NCBI GenBank assembly: GCA_965220305.1
Contig: OZ244817.1
Coordinates: 992,001-1,056,000, forward strand
DNA length: 64,000 bases
Reading direction: 5' to 3'
Origin: G965220305 sp965220305
Lineage (GTDB): Bacteria; Chloroflexota; Dehalococcoidia; Lucifugimonadales; UBA3495
The position numbers and the translations under genes are program-made. The notes under the pieces were generated by a model. The model was given only the letters and a program-made list of their open reading frames with translations. It made no database searches and had not been told where the DNA came from. Each line of letters starts with the position of its first letter. The stretch's first letter is position 1. Below are positions 43,179 through 51,669 of the stretch, one piece after another.

Positions 43179-45398
43179 TTGACCGGGTTTCTTGCCCGCA
43201 TTAGTGTGCGGAGACCGTTCGCCGTCATCGCCATCTGGGTTGTGGCCGTCGTGGTTGCGGGCGTCCTTGCCATAGACGGTGAGGTGGCGCCCGGTCCGGC
43301 GCTCCTCACGGACATGCTCAACGCCGCCACGACCGCGGAGTTCCGGCTGAGCGGCAGCGCCGAATCGGTCCGCGCCGATGCTCTGCTGGCGGACAGGCTA
43401 CGCGGAGCCGGGCAGATCAACGAGGTGGTCATCGTCCAATCGGAGACCGCGACCGTGGACTCGCCGGAGTTCCGGGCCAGGGTCGAGGCCATACACGGCG
43501 AGTTCCTCTCCTTGGGGACTGAGACCTTTCACTACTATCAGACCAGCGACCCGTCCCTGGTCTCCGCCGACCGCAGGACCACGATGATGCCCCTGGTTCT
43601 TTCCGGCAGCCTTGATGAGGCCGTGGAAAGCCTTCCGGCCCTTCTACGGGTCGTGGCAGGCGCGAACGGAAGAGACGGCTTCCGGGTGCTGATGGTAGGG
43701 GAGGCCAGCACCGCCCACGAATACAACGAGCTGGCCGAGAGCGACCTTAGGTGGGGGGAGCGCATCGGCGTCCCGGTGGCCCTGGTCATCCTTCTGGGAC
43801 TGTTCGGCACCGTGGTTGCCGCCCTCGTGCCGGTAGGGCTGTCAGTGGTGTGCATCATAGTCGCCCTGGGCCTGACGGCACTCATAGGCCAGGCCTTCGA
43901 CCTGATCTTCCTCGTCACCCTGATGGTCGTCATGATCGGCCTGGCCGTGGGGATAGACTATTCGCTGCTCATCGTGTCCCGGTTCCGGGACGAGCTGGCC
44001 CGTGGACTGGAGAAGAACACCGCCATTGAGCGGGCCTGCGCCAGGGCGGGTCGCACGATCCTGTTCAGCGGCATCACCGTGGTCGTCGCTCTCAGCGGCC
44101 TACTGATCGTCCCATTCCCGTTCTTCCAGTCCATGGGCCTTGGAGCGATCCTCGTCGTGCTGGTCTCGCTGGCTGCCACCCTCACCCTGTTGCCGGCAGT
44201 CCTTGCCCTGCTCGGTCCGAGGATCAACCGTCTGCCGCTCCCATTCTTCGGCAGGGTGGGGGGGGCCAGACCATCCAAGTCATCGGGGCGGCGCCTCTGG
44301 AACCTGGTGACCTACGGCGTCACCAGGGCCCCGGTCATCAGCATAGCCGCCGTGGCCGCGCCGATGGTCGCGGCCACCGTCTTCTACTTCCAGATCCACA
44401 CCGGTATAAATGGCGTGGACGTCTTCCCGAAAGGCACCCAGACCAGGGAAGCCTTCTTCGTCATGGAGGAGCATTTCTCCTTCGGGGTGGTCAACCCCAC
44501 AGAGATTGTCATTGACGGCGCCAGCGACAGCCCTCCGGTGCAGGAAGCGATAGCCAGGCTGCAAGCCCTCCTCAGGGGAGATAGCCGTATCCTGGTCCCG
44601 GACGCGCCTCCGGAGGTAACTCCCTTGGGAGACCTGACCCTGTTGACAATAATCATCCCGGGGGAACCCCGCAGCCGGGAAGCTATCGACGTGGTGTCCA
44701 CCGTTCGCGATCAATACGTCCCTGCCGCATTCGACGGAGTTGACGCTGAGGTCATGGTCGGAGGGGTGGCCGCGGAAGCTGCCGACTTCTACTCGTTGAT
44801 CCGCTCCTACACACCGGCGGTGTTCGCCTTCGTGCTGGGTCTGAGTTTCCTGATACTGATGCTGGTGTTCCGGTCGGTGATCGTCCCGGTCAAGGCGGTT
44901 ATCATGAACCTGCTCTCCGTGGGGGCCGCCCTCGGGATGATGGTCCTGGTGTTCCAGAAGGGAGTGGCCACGGGCCTGCTGGGGTTCCAGCACAGCGAAG
45001 TCATCGACGTGTGGATACCGCTGTTCATGTTCTCCGTCCTCTTCGGCCTGTCGATGGATTATCACGTGTTCCTGCTGAGCCGCATCCGGGAACGCTATGA
45101 TGAGACCGGCGACAACGCCGAGGCGGTGTCCCACGGCCTGCAGTCCACGGGAGGGATGATCACCGGCGCCGCCCTGATAATGGTGGCGGTGTTCGGCGCC
45201 TTCGCCTCGGGCAATACCGTCATCAACCAGCAGCTGGGGTTCGGACTCGCCTTTGCTATAACCCTGGACGCCACCCTGGTGCGGTCGGTGCTGGTCCCGG
45301 CCACAATGGCTCTGCTGGGCAGGGCCAACTGGTACCTGCCCTCCTGGCTGGGTTGGCTTCCCGACCTGAGGGTGGAAGAGGGAGAGACACGGAGTTGA
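43179..45398 (+). CDS. MMPL-family RND transporter
   Basis: This 739-residue protein starts at TTG 43179, eight bases after AAGAGG. It has the two-fold RND/MMPL layout: an N-terminal helix (RPFAVIAIWVVAVVVAGVLA), an extracytoplasmic domain, a helix bundle with AVGIDYSLLIVSRFRDELARG, a second extracytoplasmic domain (about 400-545), and a second bundle with GLSMDYHVFLLSRIRERYDET and TGGMITGAALIMVAVFGAF. The paired GxDY(S/H)xxLxSRxR motifs mark the proton-relay and coupling region. It likely exports lipids or hydrophobic compounds. The frame is intact, with an ordinary chromosomal appearance. Confidence 0.93.
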   Translation: MTGFLARISVRRPFAVIAIWVVAVVVAGVLAIDGEVAPGPALLTDMLNAATTAEFRLSGSAESVRADALLADRLRGAGQINEVVIVQSETATVDSPEFRARVEAIHGEFLSLGTETFHYYQTSDPSLVSADRRTTMMPLVLSGSLDEAVESLPALLRVVAGANGRDGFRVLMVGEASTAHEYNELAESDLRWGERIGVPVALVILLGLFGTVVAALVPVGLSVVCIIVALGLTALIGQAFDLIFLVTLMVVMIGLAVGIDYSLLIVSRFRDELARGLEKNTAIERACARAGRTILFSGITVVVALSGLLIVPFPFFQSMGLGAILVVLVSLAATLTLLPAVLALLGPRINRLPLPFFGRVGGARPSKSSGRRLWNLVTYGVTRAPVISIAAVAAPMVAATVFYFQIHTGINGVDVFPKGTQTREAFFVMEEHFSFGVVNPTEIVIDGASDSPPVQEAIARLQALLRGDSRILVPDAPPEVTPLGDLTLLTIIIPGEPRSREAIDVVSTVRDQYVPAAFDGVDAEVMVGGVAAEAADFYSLIRSYTPAVFAFVLGLSFLILMLVFRSVIVPVKAVIMNLLSVGAALGMMVLVFQKGVATGLLGFQHSEVIDVWIPLFMFSVLFGLSMDYHVFLLSRIRERYDETGDNAEAVSHGLQSTGGMITGAALIMVAVFGAFASGNTVINQQLGFGLAFAITLDATLVRSVLVPATMALLGRANWYLPSWLGWLPDLRVEEGETRS

Positions 45399-45895
45399 GG
45401 GAGTTAGCATGGTGGGAGCCGAGACCAGGACCAGGCAAGAACGCAATCAGCGTGCCAGGGCCGGCCCGCTCCACGGCAACTGCCCCTCATGCACGGTCGG
45501 TGGGCCTATTTGAGCGGTAGGCCGAACCGTCCTCGAGATCTGGCTCGGTGGACTGTTAGCCAATACTCGTAGTGCGGTACGCGCCGACCCGCCAACGCAC
45601 ACGGAATATACTACCATCTTCTAGATGTGGCTCGGCAGGCTGTAGATGCACCAAGGACTCGCCATTCCTGTAGTGTGACGCATCGGGACAGAGGGACGGC
45701 AGGAGCGTCACGCTTGACCTCATCTGACGGTAAGCATCGCCATCTCCAAGACGTAGTTGGGGGTACTGTGAGTCTGCCGAGTCTGGCTGTCCAATATGCA
45801 GGTCTGCCGTCCCCCATCATGACCGGGCGGCTAAGGCGGCGGCAACCGGCGCTCATCTCTCCCAGCCTGGTCGTCGTGCCTCACATCCCATCCTC
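45399..45895. other. Gene-free interval
   Basis: This is 497 bp between the transporter and the toxin-antitoxin promoter. I see no convincing frame, RNA gene or repeat. Confidence 0.5.
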
Positions 45896-45930
45896 TTCAC
45901 ATTCTGTACGGTATATCGTACAATGGGATC
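45896..45930 (+). promoter_or_regulatory. Leaderless promoter with palindromic operator
   Basis: TTCACA (45896-45901), a 17-base spacer and TACAAT (45919-45924) place the transcription start at or next to ATG 45931. A perfect-armed palindrome TGTACG-gtatat-CGTACA (45905-45922) overlaps the -10 box, as expected for an autorepressing antitoxin operator. Confidence 0.65.
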
Positions 45931-46227
45931 ATGTACACGATCCTGCGCAGCGCGACGTTCGACCGGTGGCTGGGCAGGCTGCGGGACCGCCAGGCGGTGA
46001 ACCGCATCGTCGCCCGGCTACTGGCAGCCGAGGATGGATATCTCGGAGACGTGAGACCTGTTGGCGAAGGCGTGTCCGAGATGAGGATTCAGCATGGGCC
46101 TGGATACCGAGTCTACTTCATCACGCGAGGCGCTGAGCTGATCGTCCTGCTATGCGGCGGCGACAAGGACAGCCAACGTCGAGACATCGAGCGGGCCAAG
46201 AGAATGGCGACGGAATGGAGGAGCTAA
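45931..46227 (+). CDS. RelE/HigB-type toxin
   Basis: This 98-residue protein starts at ATG 45931, with the likely transcript start at the same place. It matches the addiction-module killer family: FDRWLGRLRDRQAVNRIVARL, RIQHGPGYRVYFITRG and LIVLLCGGDKDSQRRDIERAKRM. The basic and tyrosine residues in GYRVYF and the final helix are typical of ribosome-dependent mRNA interferases. It overlaps the antitoxin by one base (TAATG). Confidence 0.88.
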   Translation: MYTILRSATFDRWLGRLRDRQAVNRIVARLLAAEDGYLGDVRPVGEGVSEMRIQHGPGYRVYFITRGAELIVLLCGGDKDSQRRDIERAKRMATEWRS

Positions 46228-46580
46228 TGTCTGAGGAATATCGAAGGTTTGACCCGGCGGACTACGTAAAGAGCGAAGAGGATGTCCGAGGACTTCTCAG
46301 GGCGGCCGCGGATGAGGATCATGGGGACGGGACTGTGATTCGAGCTGTATTGAAGCACGTCGCCCGGACGCAGAATATAAGCGCCCTCGCCCGCGACACC
46401 GGACTAAACCGGGGCAACCTGTACGAAGCGTTGTCTGAAGATGGCAACCCCACCCTGGCAACGCTGCTGAAGATCGCCAACGCGTTGGGGCTGAGGCTGC
46501 GCCTTGAGTCCGTGGAGGAACAGGCACGGGGCGCAGAACGGGCCGTCGGAATCTCCCATCAGGAACAGGCATCGACGTAG
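46227..46580 (+). CDS. HTH antitoxin (HigA-like)
   Basis: ATG 46227 lies just after GGAGGAG inside the end of the toxin gene. The 117-residue product has a helix-turn-helix of the addiction-module antidote type: NISALARDTGLNRGNLYEAL, then PTLATLLKIANALGLRLRLE. Binding to the palindrome at 45905 would autorepress the operon. The toxin-first gene order is the HigBA layout. Confidence 0.88.
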   Translation: MSEEYRRFDPADYVKSEEDVRGLLRAAADEDHGDGTVIRAVLKHVARTQNISALARDTGLNRGNLYEALSEDGNPTLATLLKIANALGLRLRLESVEEQARGAERAVGISHQEQAST

Positions 46581-46621
46581 CCCGGCCCTTGGCATCGCAC
46601 GTTATTGCGGGAGGCTCTGCG

Positions 46622-46729
46622 ATGAATGAGAAGTCACGGTCGACAGACACATCGTTGTCTGACAAGGAAATCCTGTCGAGGGGCGTGGGCTACCAAGTGG
46701 CCTCCCTACACTCACGCTCAATCCAATGA
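46622..46729 (+). CDS. Possible 35-residue leader peptide
   Basis: ATG 46622 is preceded by GGGAGG and encodes MNEKSRSTDTSLSDKEILSR and 15 more residues. Its TGA overlaps the ATG of the next gene (ATGA at 46726-46729). It could couple translation of the membrane protein. It is short, so support is limited. Confidence 0.35.
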   Translation: MNEKSRSTDTSLSDKEILSRGVGYQVASLHSRSIQ

Positions 46730-47790
46730 CCAAGAGACTGTTCAAATGGACCGTCCAAGCCGCACTCGCCGTTGTTGGCGTCCTCGGGGCGCATGACATT
46801 GCTGCCGCACCAGGGGCGTGGTTGTACGTCCTTGCAGAGTATCCGTGGATAGCCGTTGTCTTGACGTTCAGTGGGGGCGTGGGAGTCACCTTGGCACTGC
46901 AGGATATCTGGCGGTCCCGCCTGCCCCACCGTACCCTTGACCGGTTAGCTGGTTGCGCCTGGGCCGTCCGACAGTTTTTCTTGGGGAACTTGCAGTCTGG
47001 ACACGTTCGCGCCTACTATCTTCCAATATCGGACGGGGAGGAACCGCCCGATCCCATCTGCATCACTAGCCGTGCAGGAGTCAGACTCAAGAGGCCATGG
47101 CGACCCATCCTTCCTTCTGATGTTGCTGCTGATGACGAGTTTTGGGTAGCCACTACTTTCATAGCGTCCGGCGTCGACGGCGTGTTCAGCGTCCTGCCCC
47201 CGTCCAAGATGAAGGTATGGGGACTCGTCTATGGCGCCAGGAACGACTTACACACTGATCGGCGGTCAACCGACAGATATATGCGTTACCGCCTGCCGCC
47301 AGATGGCCGCTACTCGCCGCTAATACACTTGGGACGAGCACCCGCTCAGGAGTGGAAGGAACTATGCCATTTCAATGTGTCCCCACACAACGAAGACTGC
47401 CGTGCCATTCCGCTGGAAATGATAGACCTGGCTGCTGTAAGCGAGCTCCTTTTTACGATTACGCTTACGGATACCGGATTAGGTAGTGTCCGACATCCGC
47501 CTAGCGCTGTATTCAGCCGAGTTGACGACTTACAAACCGTTCCCGCATCTGAAGATGATCCGGATAAGGATCGAATGCTGTACTGCCACCTGTCTGAGGG
47601 TGGCAGCTCCGCCGCCATCGGTAGGCCGCGGAACGTACTCCCGGCAAGCCCGTCGGGTGGCATTATGTTCGGACTCACCTTTCGCCAAGTCGAGGGCTCA
47701 GCCAAGGATTCCGTGACTGACACGCTGCTGTTCTACCACCCTGGAGGAAATCGCCGTCCTTACGGTTGGCTATCAGTGGACTGGCGGTAG
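46726..47790 (+). CDS. Hypothetical protein with two N-terminal membrane helices
   Basis: This 354-residue protein has hydrophobic segments at about 8-27 and 33-60 (YVLAEYPWIAVVLTFSGGVGVTLAL), then a soluble cytoplasmic or external domain of about 280 residues. The soluble part contains RAGVRLKRPWRPILPSD, ARNDLHTDRRSTDRYMRYRL and CHFNVSPHNEDCRAIPLE. No family is recognised. It is intact. Confidence 0.6.
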   Translation: MTKRLFKWTVQAALAVVGVLGAHDIAAAPGAWLYVLAEYPWIAVVLTFSGGVGVTLALQDIWRSRLPHRTLDRLAGCAWAVRQFFLGNLQSGHVRAYYLPISDGEEPPDPICITSRAGVRLKRPWRPILPSDVAADDEFWVATTFIASGVDGVFSVLPPSKMKVWGLVYGARNDLHTDRRSTDRYMRYRLPPDGRYSPLIHLGRAPAQEWKELCHFNVSPHNEDCRAIPLEMIDLAAVSELLFTITLTDTGLGSVRHPPSAVFSRVDDLQTVPASEDDPDKDRMLYCHLSEGGSSAAIGRPRNVLPASPSGGIMFGLTFRQVEGSAKDSVTDTLLFYHPGGNRRPYGWLSVDWR

Positions 47791-47812
47791 AGCCACTTCT
47801 CTCGGTATCTGT

Positions 47813-48097
47813 GTGGCCCTGTCCACGACTCGTTCGCCCGTTGCCCCTACGACGAGGTTGACAGCAGGGACTGCCGCCCTCCTTACCGGCCCCCTTCCGG
47901 CTCCTCATGCAGCAGCCCGCGTTAGCCCCTCCGTTCCCGAGGTGTCAGTCCCGTTACTGTGGGGCAGCCACCTGCGGGATACCAGGGCCAGCACCACCGC
48001 CGCCACGCCTCTCGTGGGTATGCGGCTGCTGGACCGGCACGTCCTGAAAATCGAAGTAGAGCGCGGTGGCCCCGTCGTCATCCAATCCAGGGAGTAG
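47813..48097 (+). pseudogene. Possible retropepsin-like aspartic protease, C-terminal piece
   Basis: The end of this frame (TPLVGMRLLDRHVLKIEVER, then GGPVVIQ) matches the C-terminal strand region of bacterial clan AA aspartic proteases (PLLGMxLLxxxxLxIxVxxGG). The expected catalytic DTG (LVDTGFxG) is not seen upstream in this or nearby frames. The N-terminal half is low-complexity. It is probably a decayed gene. A terminator follows 11 bases after the stop. Confidence 0.4.
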
Positions 48098-48108
48098 CCG
48101 TTCATCCT

Positions 48109-48143
48109 CGCCCCATCCGCATCCATGAATGGGGCGCTTTTTT
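48109..48143 (+). terminator. Intrinsic terminator
   Basis: CGCCCCAT and ATGGGGCG form an 8-bp perfect stem followed by CTTTTTT. It would end transcription from 46726 and the protease fragment. Confidence 0.75.
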
Positions 48144-48347
48144 GCGTATCGGGGCGTGCACGCATGGCCGCGCACCCATCCGGACTACGAGACCTGCAAT
48201 AATAATCAAGCAACGAGAAAGAAGAGGTGCGAGTTGTGCTGGAGGCCATAGTTCATGCCCCTACCAAGGTGATGGAGAGTGGAAAAACAGAATTACTGGG
48301 ACATAGTTGCTTGACATGAAGGTCGGCCAATTTCGCCAATGCCGACA

Positions 48348-50069
48348 TTATATCCTGTGGTTCTTGAGGAATTCGTCCGTAGGGTTATAGACAGCGGTCA
48401 ATCGACGCTCTATGGCTTCCTCGATCCACAACTTGACATGCCGTCTAATATCCTCGCCACATTGCCATTGGTGAGCTTTATCTCCCTCTCCGAAGGACAT
48501 CGGCCAATTGGGATGTGCGTCTCTCAACTTCGTCGGGTCTATTAGGACGAATGACTCATTTCTCGCTTCTAGGTCAGCGATGGCAGTCGCTAAATCCTCC
48601 GTTTGATGCACTCCAGTCGGATTGGCGTTGGGAGCTTTTCCTTGCAGCGTGGACAGCCAGCACTTCGACAACGATTCGTCTATCAGGGGTAACTCTCCGA
48701 TACTCCAGCTTGTAGAAATGTGCTTATCCGACAATACTTCAGAGGGATCTTTCCCAGGGGAGTAGAAGGGCTTTACAACGTAATCTCGGCTACTCCAATC
48801 CACAAGCGATTGTTTTCTGATGATATTCTTCAGGCATATAATGAATATGGATTGTGCCTGCGAATAAATTTCATAATCCTTCTCATTCACCTGTAATCCG
48901 TTATGAACGATTTCGGACCGCAGGGTGTAGAACGACGTCATCCGTTCGTAAGATTGGTCCTTTTCCTCCACGGTCTCGGCGTAAAGCCATGACGCTCTTT
49001 TGGCAAGAGTCCTTGTGACTTGAGAAGAGTTCCCTACATCGAGCAATGACTCAAATGCTGTGGCGAGGTCAATAAATCTATCCTCCAGTTTCAGGCGTGA
49101 CGTTGCGGACTGAAAACGCGAAAGGGGGACCCACAGGTGCCGCTTCACGTCCAGGGAACAGTCGCCAAAGTTTTCAGCAAGAGAGCGCAATTCAGATGTG
49201 TCCAGGTAAGGCAGGATAAAATCTGAAGAGAAAATGGGGGTCAAGAAATTATGAATGGACCATCCCGAGATGGGAAGGTGGTTAATGGATGGCAGAGTAT
49301 CGAATATGACCGGGGCAACGACACTGGTTTGAGCGAAGGGATAGAATTCCCTTTGTGTAATCAGAGAAAGCAGGTAGCACAGTACGCCAATATCGTCCCG
49401 CGCCAATCCCGCCAGTTTGGGAATGGCTCTCGTGCTGTGCGCAGCATCCCAGGTTCCAGGCGTGACGCTGGCTTCAACAATCAATCCGCAACCCGCCCCG
49501 TTAATTCTGTTCAGGTCCGGGCCGGCCACAAAATCTTCGAGCGGCGCGGTCAATGACTTTAACTCCTCCCACGTGACCAGCCTACTGCTTTCATCAAGAG
49601 AAACACTTTCTGCGATCCTGGTGCCGGCGAGAAAGAAGATCAACTGCATCGGGACAGCATCGCTCTCGAAGAAGGTCTGCAAGACTTCGACCACCTTAGC
49701 CTCAGTGTGCACAATCGCACTCATGACGACTTTATCCACAAACTTTTCAATCGGCATGCCGACGCTGATCGAAAAACCCACCGAATAGTCACAGGTGAGA
49801 AACTGTCTGGTCGAATCAAAGTACTTATCCAGCGCCGACAACGACATCAGGTATTCTGCGAGTGCTTGGTTGTGGTGTTGCTCCACTAGAGGTTCAGCCC
49901 GGCGAATCACACGGTCATAGCCGCTCGCGGTATCTGGAAAATGAGCTCTGTATTGAAGTGGAGTTAAAAGCACTTTATCTTGGGTAGCAGTACGTAACTC
50001 CACATCAACAAGAGCGCTGCTGACTGCCCGGCTGATTAGTCGATGTAATTCTGAGCGAGTGGATTCCAT
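48348..50069 (-). CDS. Large Apea-like HEPN protein
   Basis: This 573-residue protein is on the minus strand. The C-terminal third is an Apea-type HEPN domain: RFIDLATAFESLLDVGNSSQ, TRTLAKRASWLYAE, then MTSFYTLRSEIVHNGLQV with the R-x(4)-H motif (RSEIVH), and IFIICLKNIIRK. The N-terminal 300 residues are an unknown helical region. Apea-like HEPN proteins are proposed RNases in antiviral or abortive infection settings. It is intact and stands alone between two plus-strand units. Confidence 0.78.
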   Translation of the reverse strand: MESTRSELHRLISRAVSSALVDVELRTATQDKVLLTPLQYRAHFPDTASGYDRVIRRAEPLVEQHHNQALAEYLMSLSALDKYFDSTRQFLTCDYSVGFSISVGMPIEKFVDKVVMSAIVHTEAKVVEVLQTFFESDAVPMQLIFFLAGTRIAESVSLDESSRLVTWEELKSLTAPLEDFVAGPDLNRINGAGCGLIVEASVTPGTWDAAHSTRAIPKLAGLARDDIGVLCYLLSLITQREFYPFAQTSVVAPVIFDTLPSINHLPISGWSIHNFLTPIFSSDFILPYLDTSELRSLAENFGDCSLDVKRHLWVPLSRFQSATSRLKLEDRFIDLATAFESLLDVGNSSQVTRTLAKRASWLYAETVEEKDQSYERMTSFYTLRSEIVHNGLQVNEKDYEIYSQAQSIFIICLKNIIRKQSLVDWSSRDYVVKPFYSPGKDPSEVLSDKHISTSWSIGELPLIDESLSKCWLSTLQGKAPNANPTGVHQTEDLATAIADLEARNESFVLIDPTKLRDAHPNWPMSFGEGDKAHQWQCGEDIRRHVKLWIEEAIERRLTAVYNPTDEFLKNHRI

Positions 50070-50194
50070 GAGTGTTGCTCCACGTATGGATCGATGCCTG
50101 GCTTACCTTAGTCTTTCCTTTCGAGGAAGTTGAACTCCAGGGGCGAGGGTCCGTAAGTGGCCAGGACAGCCGCCGGAATCCCTGAGCGTCGCTC

Positions 50195-50630
50195 TCAGTG
50201 AAAAGCCCCGTAACCGCAGCCGGGGAAAGGGAGCCATTCCTGTTCCGGCCAGATTGACGGGCGTTTGCTCATACCCTCCAGGTTCGTCAGTATCTTGTGA
50301 GCGGTGACGGCGAACGCGGCCCGCTCTTCGTTGCCGGAGAAGTCCGCCGGGTTCACATCCCAATCCGCAGGGAGTGATGAAGAGCGGCAACGGATCCACC
50401 GGGGCGCTTGCAACACCATTGTACATACCCCATGGGAATTGGAGCGAACCGGGTCGCCGCGAAGTATCCTCGGCTGGTGGAGTGTTGCTCCTGGGGTGGT
50501 CGAGACCCTCGGCAAAGTCCTGTGGCTCCTGGTTGGCGGTCCCGGCCTTGGGACGGCTCTGCTTTTCCTCCCGGGCTTGCCATATCCTGACTGCGACGAA
50601 AAAGAACGGGGCAGCCAGAAGAGCTGTCAA
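50195..50630 (-). pseudogene. Membrane-anchored hypothetical protein, frameshifted
   Basis: On the minus strand a first frame (TTG 50630) has one membrane helix (LTALLAAPFFFVAVRIW) and a Pro/Glu-rich linker to QFPWGMYNGVASAPVDPLPLF. The protein-like continuation is in another frame: LPADWDVNPADFSGNEERAAF, AVTAHKILTNLEG, and EQEWLPFPGCGYGAFH, ending at 50195. A single indel near 50390 would join them. No family is recognised. Confidence 0.4.
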
Positions 50631-50690
50631 CCCCGCTACTATGCCGTAGCCCGCTAGGGTTCCGGCGTGGGCGTTCTGGCCCGATTCGAT

Positions 50691-51092
50691 CTATTCAATG
50701 GCGACGTGGATAATCGTCGCTGGCAATAACCCCGCGCCCGTGAAGGTTGCGGCGGCACCCAGGATTCGGCTACCAAAAACGGGTTTGGCGTTGAACGCCT
50801 TGTTGCTTCCAATGAGGAGCGTAAGGTAAACAGCAGCGATCTGGGCTTCGAAGGCGTCCAGCTGGTCCGGAACTGCCAATGCTGCGATGAGGGACACGAT
50901 GCAAGCAGCGCCCAGGATGCCGTATATGATCACTCTGCCGTATTTCCCTGGTGCTGTGAGCAACCTCAAGTTCTCCCCTTCGGAAACTCCAGTTGGTGCG
51001 TCAATGCTCTTGAACCCGGCTGCGGATCTCGGTGCCAGCCGCAGTGAATCGACGTATACGGCTTCACCTCGCTCTCTCGCTATCCCGGGCAT
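50691..51092 (-). CDS. Small three-helix membrane protein
   Basis: From ATG 51092 this minus-strand frame gives 133 residues with hydrophobic segments VIIYGILGAACIVSLIAALAV, AQIAAVYLTLLIGS and ILGAAATFTGAGLLPATIIHV. It overlaps the end of the winged-helix regulator upstream, suggesting one operon. No family is recognised. The start is uncertain because the frame is open further upstream. Confidence 0.5.
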   Translation of the reverse strand: MPGIARERGEAVYVDSLRLAPRSAAGFKSIDAPTGVSEGENLRLLTAPGKYGRVIIYGILGAACIVSLIAALAVPDQLDAFEAQIAAVYLTLLIGSNKAFNAKPVFGSRILGAAATFTGAGLLPATIIHVAIE

Positions 51093-51501
51093 TTGCTGGC
51101 TGCTCCATCGTCTCCCCCTCCGCCATCCGGTAGCCCACCCTGGGCTCGGTGAAGATGTAGGTGGGGAGGTCCGCGTTATCCCCCAGCTTCCGCCGCAGGG
51201 TGTTGACCACGGTGCGCATTGGACGCACGTCACCGTTGTTCACCGGTCCCCAGACCCTCTGCAACAGGTGCTCGTAGGTGAGCGCCCGCCCGGCGTTGGC
51301 CGCAAGCTCGGCCAGCATCCGGCGCTCGACGGCGGTCAGCGGGACCGGACCGACGGATAGCGTCACCCGCCGCCGGGCGTAGTCCAGGCCCAAGTCCTCC
51401 TCACGACCATCCCGGAGGCCGGGTCTTGAACCGGGGCAACCGGTGCATTTACGGACGCTTACACAAACACTTACAAGACCTGATGATAAATCAAGGTTCA
51501 T
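51064..51501 (-). CDS. OmpR/PhoB-type winged-helix regulator lacking a receiver
   Basis: This is a minus-strand frame of 145 residues. Residues about 38-130 are a Trans_reg_C winged helix: RRVTLSVGPVPLTAVERRML, ELAANAGRALTYEHLLQRVWG, VRPMRTVVNTLRRKLGDNAD and PTYIFTEPRVGYRM. The usual response-regulator receiver domain is absent; the first 37 residues are cysteine/glycine-rich and unlike a domain. It may be a stand-alone one-component regulator or a truncated response regulator. It likely controls the adjacent membrane protein. Confidence 0.7.
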   Translation of the reverse strand: MNLDLSSGLVSVCVSVRKCTGCPGSRPGLRDGREEDLGLDYARRRVTLSVGPVPLTAVERRMLAELAANAGRALTYEHLLQRVWGPVNNGDVRPMRTVVNTLRRKLGDNADLPTYIFTEPRVGYRMAEGETMEQPANARDSERAR

Positions 51502-51669
51502 CTAACAGCCATCTGATAGAGATGGTGTATAATGCAGCCTGTGCGTGGAGGCCGAGGACCGCGGGCGCGTCATCATAGAAGGAAGGGGGTAACAGCAGCG
51601 TCATGCTCGATCCGCAGATCGCCGATACCGCTAGTGCTTCCCGCTCCGTTGCGGGCCTCCTTGCCCTGC

